18,287 nucleotides of DNA from CAZZKJ01 sp964654695 (lineage in GTDB: Bacteria; Krumholzibacteriota; Krumholzibacteriia; WVZY01). The translations under genes were made by a program, and so were the position numbers. Within the stretch, counting starts at the first letter, position 1, and each line of letters starts with the position of its first letter. Positions 14,113 to 18,287 of the stretch are shown here, in pieces. The notes beneath the pieces were generated by a model. The model ran no database searches. It was not told the DNA's origin and was given only the letters and a program-made list of their open reading frames with translations. The stretch lies in NCBI GenBank assembly GCA_964654695.1, contig CAZZKJ010000047.1, positions 1-18,287 on the forward strand, in the 5' to 3' direction.

Positions 14113-16389
14113 ATGGAACGAAAATCTTCGAAACAGATAATGAGATTGAAGCCGATCTTTTTCAGAGGAATAGGCAGGAAAATTCTAATATGGCTCACCT
14201 TCTTCTCCCTGGTTCCCCTGCTGGTTTCCAGTGTCAGATCCTACCAGCATAACCGCACAGCCATAACGACGGATGTTCTTGAGCATTTATCTTCGGTTGT
14301 GAGCTTGAAAAAGTTGGCCGTGCTTAAGTTCCTGGAATACAACCGGTTTGCGATCGAAAGCATAGCCGCCGGCAACAACTATCTCTTTGATAATGTTCAG
14401 CGCGCCGAGTTCTTCCCCAAAGATTCAAAAGAATATCTCGATTCGTTCAGAAAACTGACGGCGCATCTGATCAGGAAACAAAGAGATAATAAGAACATCG
14501 ATGAGCTCTTTATTGTTGATCCGCAAAGGCGGGTGTTGTGCTCTTCAGATCCGGCATATATGGATTACGACTACCGGGATTCGCGAGTTTTTCAGGGAAC
14601 TCCTCCACAAGAAACGCAGATAAGGCAGTTTTACTCCAATCGCCTCGAACGGCCGACATTAGTCGTGATGTGTTCAATTATTAATAATGACGAACAGATC
14701 TTGGGAACTCTCGTCCTTCGCGTGAATCTCCAGCGTCTCTATGACATTATCAACGACAGAACCGGGATGAGGAATACGGGTCAAACATATCTCGTGGACA
14801 AGAATGGGCTTCTTCTCAGTGAGGTTGATACGGACGGCCTGGCTGTTATGAGGGAAACAAGGTTGTCTGCGGGTATAAAAGCATGCCTGCAGGGCAAAAA
14901 CGACAAGGGAATTTATGTAAACTATCAGGGAAGAGAAGTAGTAGGGGCCTGCCGCTGGATTCCAGAAATGCAGTGGGGTCTTATATCCGAAATAGAAACC
15001 AACGAAGCTTTTCAGCCGATTATTGAAATGCGCAACCGTACTGTTCTTCTCGGGCTTTTCATCCTGGTAGCAGCCGTATTGGCTGCATTTATAATCACTC
15101 ACGATATCGTGGGACCCATCAAAACACTGGCTGGCGCAGCCAAAAGAATGGCCGGAGGTGCTTTCGGAGAGAAATTGAGCATAAAAACCAACGATGAATT
15201 CGAGGAAATTGCGGAAGAATTCAATACGATGGCGGCCAGCCTTGGAAGATACAAAGAAATGCTGGAAAATTGGAACTTGAAGCTGGCCGAGGAAGTCAAG
15301 AAAAGGACTCAGGACCTGAAGTCGAGCGAGGAACGATATCTTAACCTTATTGAATCCTCGGTTGATGCCATAGTAGTAACTGATTTACACGGCAAAGTCA
15401 CTTTTTTCAGCAAGGGGGCGGAGAACATAAGCGGATACGCGGCCGGGCATATGCTGGGATGCAGAATTTATGAATATTACGCGGGCGGCAGGGAAGCCGC
15501 CGGGAAGATAATGCAGGGGATACGCGCCCAAGGGAGAATTCAAAACTACGAACTGGAATTCAAATCCCGGGATAAGGGAATCTTGAAACTGAATCTTTCC
15601 GCTTCGTTTTTAAAAGACAGGGACGGCCGATATACCGGGGTACTGGGAGTCGGCAGGGATGTGACGGGCATGAGGGCGCTGGAGAAGCAGCTGATGCAGG
15701 CCGAACGGCTTGCCACGATCGGAAGAATGTCCTCGCAGGTTGCACACGAAATCAGAAATCCGCTGAGCAGCATCAGTTTGAACGCAGAATTGCTCGAAGA
15801 TGAAATCATGGAGCGTTCGACTCTGCAGGCCGAGGAGATCGAAACTATACTCAAGGCGATCCACGCCGAGATAAAAAGGCTGTTCGAGATCACCGAAGAT
15901 TATCTTCAGTTCGCCCGGCTTCCCAAGCCTGATTTCGACGCTGCGGATATCAATGATATATTTAAAAGTCTTATGGACTTTTATAAGGAGGAATTGAATT
16001 CGAAACGCTTGAAACTCAAAAAGAATCTGTATCCGGATAAGCTCATTGCACTCGTAGATGAGAATCAGTTGAGGCGAGCACTGCTTAATCTGCTCCGCAA
16101 TGCAACGGAGGCCTCTCGGCCGGGCGGCGAAATTGTTGCTGAAACATTATCCAAGGATGGTAATATAGAGATAGTAATCGGCGATACCGGAAGGGGAGTA
16201 CCGGAAGACAAACTCGACAAGATCTTCGAGCCGTTTTACAGCACCAAGGAAATGGGCACGGGATTGGGACTTCCTCTTACCCAACAGATTGTAAGCGAGC
16301 ATAACGGGACAATCAGATGCGAAAGCGAAGCCGGCAAAGGCACGCGTTTCATTATATCGCTGCCGCGTTACTCGGGCAGAAGGCGGTGA
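14113..16389 (+). CDS. NtrB-like membrane sensor histidine kinase (sensor-HAMP-PAS-HisKA-HATPase)
   Basis: This 758-residue kinase presumably phosphorylates the sigma-54 activator encoded 83 bp downstream. It has a transmembrane helix at about 23-41, a periplasmic sensor of about 265 residues that looks like a double-Cache fold, and a second helix at about 310-328. A HAMP linker (328-382) and a coiled-coil stretch follow, then a PAS domain (about 405-525). The dimerisation/phosphoacceptor box is QVAHEIRNPLSS with His545. In the ATP-binding domain the N-box is NLLRNATEA (Asn663) and the G-boxes are DTGRGVP, FEPFYSTKEMGTGLGL and GKGTRF. No receiver domain is attached. The start is uncertain: the frame is open from a TTG at 13996, but the extra 39 residues lack a ribosome binding site. 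I prefer ATG 14113, which itself has only a weak one, and ATG 14140 is also possible. The ligand is unknown; Cache domains usually bind small organic molecules. Confidence 0.92.
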   Translation: MERKSSKQIMRLKPIFFRGIGRKILIWLTFFSLVPLLVSSVRSYQHNRTAITTDVLEHLSSVVSLKKLAVLKFLEYNRFAIESIAAGNNYLFDNVQRAEFFPKDSKEYLDSFRKLTAHLIRKQRDNKNIDELFIVDPQRRVLCSSDPAYMDYDYRDSRVFQGTPPQETQIRQFYSNRLERPTLVVMCSIINNDEQILGTLVLRVNLQRLYDIINDRTGMRNTGQTYLVDKNGLLLSEVDTDGLAVMRETRLSAGIKACLQGKNDKGIYVNYQGREVVGACRWIPEMQWGLISEIETNEAFQPIIEMRNRTVLLGLFILVAAVLAAFIITHDIVGPIKTLAGAAKRMAGGAFGEKLSIKTNDEFEEIAEEFNTMAASLGRYKEMLENWNLKLAEEVKKRTQDLKSSEERYLNLIESSVDAIVVTDLHGKVTFFSKGAENISGYAAGHMLGCRIYEYYAGGREAAGKIMQGIRAQGRIQNYELEFKSRDKGILKLNLSASFLKDRDGRYTGVLGVGRDVTGMRALEKQLMQAERLATIGRMSSQVAHEIRNPLSSISLNAELLEDEIMERSTLQAEEIETILKAIHAEIKRLFEITEDYLQFARLPKPDFDAADINDIFKSLMDFYKEELNSKRLKLKKNLYPDKLIALVDENQLRRALLNLLRNATEASRPGGEIVAETLSKDGNIEIVIGDTGRGVPEDKLDKIFEPFYSTKEMGTGLGLPLTQQIVSEHNGTIRCESEAGKGTRFIISLPRYSGRRR

Positions 16390-16472
16390 ATGCGTCATAT
16401 CGAACTGACGGTTTGCGCCCGTATTGAAGTCTGAGATTGATAAGAGATATATTACAGACAAGGAGATGAGTT

Positions 16473-17837
16473 GTGGAGCGCCGTACGGTACTCATAGTAG
16501 ATGATGAGAAAGGAATCAGGGATACGCTTGAAAAATCCCTGAAAAAGGAACATTACAGGGTTTTGCTGGCTGAAGGCGGGAGAGAAGGGCTGGATATCAT
16601 AAACCAGGATTCCGTTAATGTGATTCTGACCGATCTAAGGATGCCGGGAATCGACGGTTTGACTTTTCTTAAAGCCATCAAGCAAATCCGTCCCGAGATC
16701 GAAGTGGTCGTCATGACGGGGTATGGGACAATAGATACGGCCGTCGAAGCGATAAAAGAAGGAGCTTATGATTTCATTCAGAAACCTTTCAAGAAAATCA
16801 GCATCACCAGGGCGATCAGGAAAGCTTTAGAGAAGCAGTCGCTGCTATCCGAGAATAAGTATCTCAAGCGAAAACTGGAAGAAATTTATGGTTTCAAAAA
16901 CATTATAGGGCAAAGCCCTGCCGTCAGGAATATTATTGAAATGATCCAGCAGGTAGCCCCCAGCAACGCCGCGGTCTTGATCCAAGGAGCAAGCGGCACG
17001 GGGAAGGAGGTTATCGCCCACGCAATCCATTATTCGAGCGAAAGGAAAGATAAATCTTTTATCAAGGTCAGCTGTGCCGCACTCCCGGAAACACTCCTGG
17101 AGGCGGAGATTTTCGGCTACGAAAAAGGTGCATTCACAGGCGCGGTATCCAAGAAAGTCGGAAGATTTGAGCTCGCCAACGGCGGCACGCTGTTTCTGGA
17201 TGAGATCGGCGAAATGAGTCCTTACATCCAGGTCAAGCTGCTCCGCGTTCTTCAAAACGGCGAATTCGAGAGGCTTGGAGGCACCGAAACATTGAAAACG
17301 GATGTTAGAATAGTCGCCGCGACCAACGCCGATCTGGAAAATCTTATAACTGATAAAAAATTCAGGGAAGATCTGTTTTACCGTCTTAATGTGATCAATA
17401 TTAAGCTCCCGCCTCTTCGCGAAAGAAAGGAAGACATACCTCTGCTGGTGGCTCATTTCCTGGAATTCTTCAGCAGCCAGAATCAAAAGCACATAAAAGG
17501 ATTGTCCGAGGAGGCTATGGAACTTATCAGAAACTATGATTGGCCGGGCAATATCAGAGAACTCGAAAACGCGATCGAAAGATCGGTGGTGCTTGCGAAG
17601 AATGAAATGCTCGAGCCGGAAGATTTTCCGCTGGCAGTAAAGCACACGGATCATACACGGATGTACATGCAGGTTCCCTTCGGTATGACGATGGATGACA
17701 TCGAAAAAATGATTATCAAAGAGACCCTTTCCCGCACCCGCGGCGATAAAATCCTTGCATCCAAAATGCTCGGTATCGCCTCTCGGACTATATACCGCAA
17801 ACTCAAAGAAATCGAAGACAAGAATGAAAAGGAATAA
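16473..17837 (+). CDS. NtrC-family sigma-54-dependent response regulator
   Basis: This 454-residue transcription activator has three domains. The receiver (about 4-120) has the acidic pair Asp10/Asp11, the phosphoacceptor Asp54 in LTDLRMPG, Thr82 and Lys104. The AAA+ domain (about 143-375) has Walker A GASGTGKE (172-179), the sigma-54 contact loop GAFTGA (219-224), Walker B FLDE (Asp243-Glu244) and the arginine-finger region. The C-terminal Fis-type helix-turn-helix is at about 412-447, with SKMLGIASRTIYRKLKE. All residues needed for ATP-driven open-complex formation appear intact. The GTG start has AAGGAG about 8 nt upstream, and no in-frame ATG competes. It lies directly after its probable cognate kinase. 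No recognisable sigma-54 promoter was found in the window, so the regulon is probably elsewhere or the promoter is divergent. Confidence 0.95.
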   Translation: MERRTVLIVDDEKGIRDTLEKSLKKEHYRVLLAEGGREGLDIINQDSVNVILTDLRMPGIDGLTFLKAIKQIRPEIEVVVMTGYGTIDTAVEAIKEGAYDFIQKPFKKISITRAIRKALEKQSLLSENKYLKRKLEEIYGFKNIIGQSPAVRNIIEMIQQVAPSNAAVLIQGASGTGKEVIAHAIHYSSERKDKSFIKVSCAALPETLLEAEIFGYEKGAFTGAVSKKVGRFELANGGTLFLDEIGEMSPYIQVKLLRVLQNGEFERLGGTETLKTDVRIVAATNADLENLITDKKFREDLFYRLNVINIKLPPLRERKEDIPLLVAHFLEFFSSQNQKHIKGLSEEAMELIRNYDWPGNIRELENAIERSVVLAKNEMLEPEDFPLAVKHTDHTRMYMQVPFGMTMDDIEKMIIKETLSRTRGDKILASKMLGIASRTIYRKLKEIEDKNEKE

Positions 17838-17842
17838 TTATT

Positions 17843-17857
17843 TTGCCAATTTGGCAA
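17843..17857. promoter_or_regulatory. 15-bp palindrome, possible operator
   Basis: TTGCCAA-T-TTGGCAA is a perfect 7-1-7 inverted repeat 5 bp after the response regulator stop codon. No T-run follows, so it is a weak terminator candidate. The symmetry suits a homodimeric DNA-binding protein, possibly the adjacent regulator. This is inference only. Confidence 0.35.
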
Positions 17858-17978
17858 TGTTCATAATTAATTGAAATTAATAATGTTTATTCTTTTTAGG
17901 ACATTGATTCACCTTTTTGGAGTTCTTTGGTCTTGATTTTTTGTCTAGACCAGGTAAAAATTATTAGAGGGTCTTGTT

Positions 17979-18134
17979 ATGCTGATATCAAAAATAATTA
18001 GCGCCAAATTAAAACGTTTGATATTTCAAGCAGTTATAAAAGTTCCCCGCGGGCAATTAATTGCCCGAAATGGATTTAATGGCACGATTATTCCTTTTGA
18101 TAATCGAGACAGCAAATCCACGCGGTGGCTGTAG
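17979..18134 (+). CDS. possible small protein, 51 residues
   Basis: An ATG with AGAGGG about 7 nt upstream opens a 51-codon frame ending in TAG. The peptide starts MLISKIISAKLKRL, is basic and moderately hydrophobic in its N-terminal half, and ends in STRWL. It has no cysteines, no recognised domain and no clear membrane helix. The frame contains an 18-bp DNA palindrome (18050-18067), and its stop codon lies in the loop of a hairpin (18122-18146), so the segment might instead be a structured non-coding element. Coding status is uncertain. Confidence 0.3.
   Translation: MLISKIISAKLKRLIFQAVIKVPRGQLIARNGFNGTIIPFDNRDSKSTRWL
18050..18067. repeat. 18-bp perfect palindrome
   Basis: CGGGCAATTAATTGCCCG reads identically on both strands with no spacer. 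It may be a protein-binding site or, as RNA, a short hairpin with an AT loop. It is among the longest gapless palindromes I noticed in the window. Confidence 0.6.
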
Positions 18135-18146
18135 GAAGCCCACCGC
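18122..18146 (+). terminator. hairpin with weak T-tract
   Basis: GCGGTG (18122-18127) pairs with CACCGC (18141-18146), with a further GCT/AGC pairing inside across a bulge and a small GTAGGA loop. ACGTTTTC follows, a modest T-tract. It could end transcription after the possible small gene at 17979-18134 and before the next transcription unit. Confidence 0.35.
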
Positions 18147-18165
18147 ACGTTTTCAGCGGGGATAG

Positions 18166-18210
18166 CGTTTCGGGCGCCGCCGGCGGCAGCCCTGGGAGTG
18201 ACCCGGAACG
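18166..18210 (+). other. GC-rich folded leader before an edge-truncated gene
   Basis: CGTTTCGGG (18166-18174) pairs with CCCGGAACG (18202-18210), 9 bp with one G-T pair. The interior holds a self-complementary 12-mer, GCCGCCGGCGGC (18176-18187). A clear ribosome binding site, GAGGAG at 18218-18223, follows. The ATG at 18228 opens only a 12-codon frame. ATGs at 18250 and 18254 remain open to the window edge, and the latter has GGAG about 5 nt upstream. This could be a regulatory 5' leader with a leader peptide. Confidence 0.35.
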
Positions 18211-18253
18211 ATAAAAAGAGGAGTAAGATGGTGCTGACGAAGAGAGGAGATGT

Positions 18254-18287
18254 ATGTATCCAGTGAACTCTCAACTCTCACTGAAAT
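18254..18287 (+). CDS. possible 5' end of a gene leaving the window
   Basis: ATG 18254 lies about 5 nt after GGAG and reads MYPVNSQLSLK before the window ends. ATG 18250 in another frame reads MYVSSELSTLTE and is also open. Only a few codons are visible, so neither identity nor reading frame can be decided. Confidence 0.2.
   Translation, partial: MYPVNSQLSLK

Larger units (their letters stand above)
17838..18287. other. intergenic stretch after the response regulator
   Basis: This 450-bp region has no long gene. It contains, in order, a 15-bp palindrome (17843-17857), a weak inverted repeat TGGTCT/AGACCA (17928-17933 with 17947-17952), a possible 51-codon gene (17979-18134), an 18-bp perfect palindrome inside it (18050-18067), a hairpin at its stop codon (18122-18146), a GC-rich fold (18166-18210) and a ribosome binding site leading to start codons near the window end. 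Confidence 0.5.

Noticed and set aside
16845..17654. Minus-strand 269-codon open frame opposite the response regulator
   Set aside because: It is long but lies entirely within a well conserved NtrC-type gene and has no recognisable protein features.
18260..18287. AACTCTCA at the right edge, reminiscent of a glycine-riboswitch core
   Set aside because: The rest of the glycine aptamer signature is absent, so the match is a chance short string.

Overview
The window looks like chromosome of a Gram-negative (diderm) bacterium. It encodes two lipoprotein-type signals, a periplasmic Spy/CpxP-like protein, an exported seven-haem c-type cytochrome and a sigma-54-dependent two-component pair. Base composition is moderate, with AT-rich intergenic stretches. 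This set fits a deltaproteobacterium-like or FCB/candidate-phylum anaerobe or facultative organism. There is no rRNA, tRNA or other phylogenetic marker, so this is inference only. I saw no transposase, phage gene, CRISPR array or tRNA.

Layout. Positions 1-342 hold no gene, but carry a near-consensus sigma-70 promoter (170-198) and two GC-rich hairpins. From 343 to 7750 runs a probable plus-strand operon: an isocitrate/isopropylmalate dehydrogenase-family enzyme, then three tandem paralogous metal-dependent phosphodiesterases of the alkaline phosphatase superfamily. The first is anchored by an N-terminal membrane segment. The second is a clear lipoprotein and the third a probable one. The third gene overlaps the stop codon of the second. 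On the minus strand, 7837-8589 is a Spy/CpxP-like periplasmic protein with an unusual Cys cluster. It diverges from the seven-haem cytochrome (9014-10156). The cytochrome converges, with only 15 bp between stop codons, on a large exported M14-type zinc carboxypeptidase (10172-13030, minus).

A non-coding stretch of about 1.1 kb (13031-14112) follows. It contains a strong long-range inverted repeat with internal hairpins (13262-13446), a second foldable segment ending in a G-run/T8 intrinsic terminator (13763-13867), and further hairpins. Downstream is an NtrB-like membrane sensor kinase with its NtrC-like sigma-54 activator (16473-17837). The last 450 bp hold a 15-bp palindrome, a possible 51-codon small gene, an 18-bp perfect palindrome, a GC-rich folded leader with a good ribosome binding site, and probably the first codons of a gene that leaves the window.

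How the parts work together. The phosphodiesterases, cytochrome, Spy-like protein and peptidase all act outside the cytoplasmic membrane, so the region is mainly cell-envelope functions. The kinase/regulator pair could control neighbouring or distant sigma-54 promoters. I found no convincing sigma-54 promoter (GG-N10-GC type) in the intergenic regions here, so its targets are unknown. The best candidates for undescribed biology are the structured non-coding segments between the peptidase and the kinase, the phosphodiesterase triplet, and the Cys/Met/His-rich Spy-like protein.
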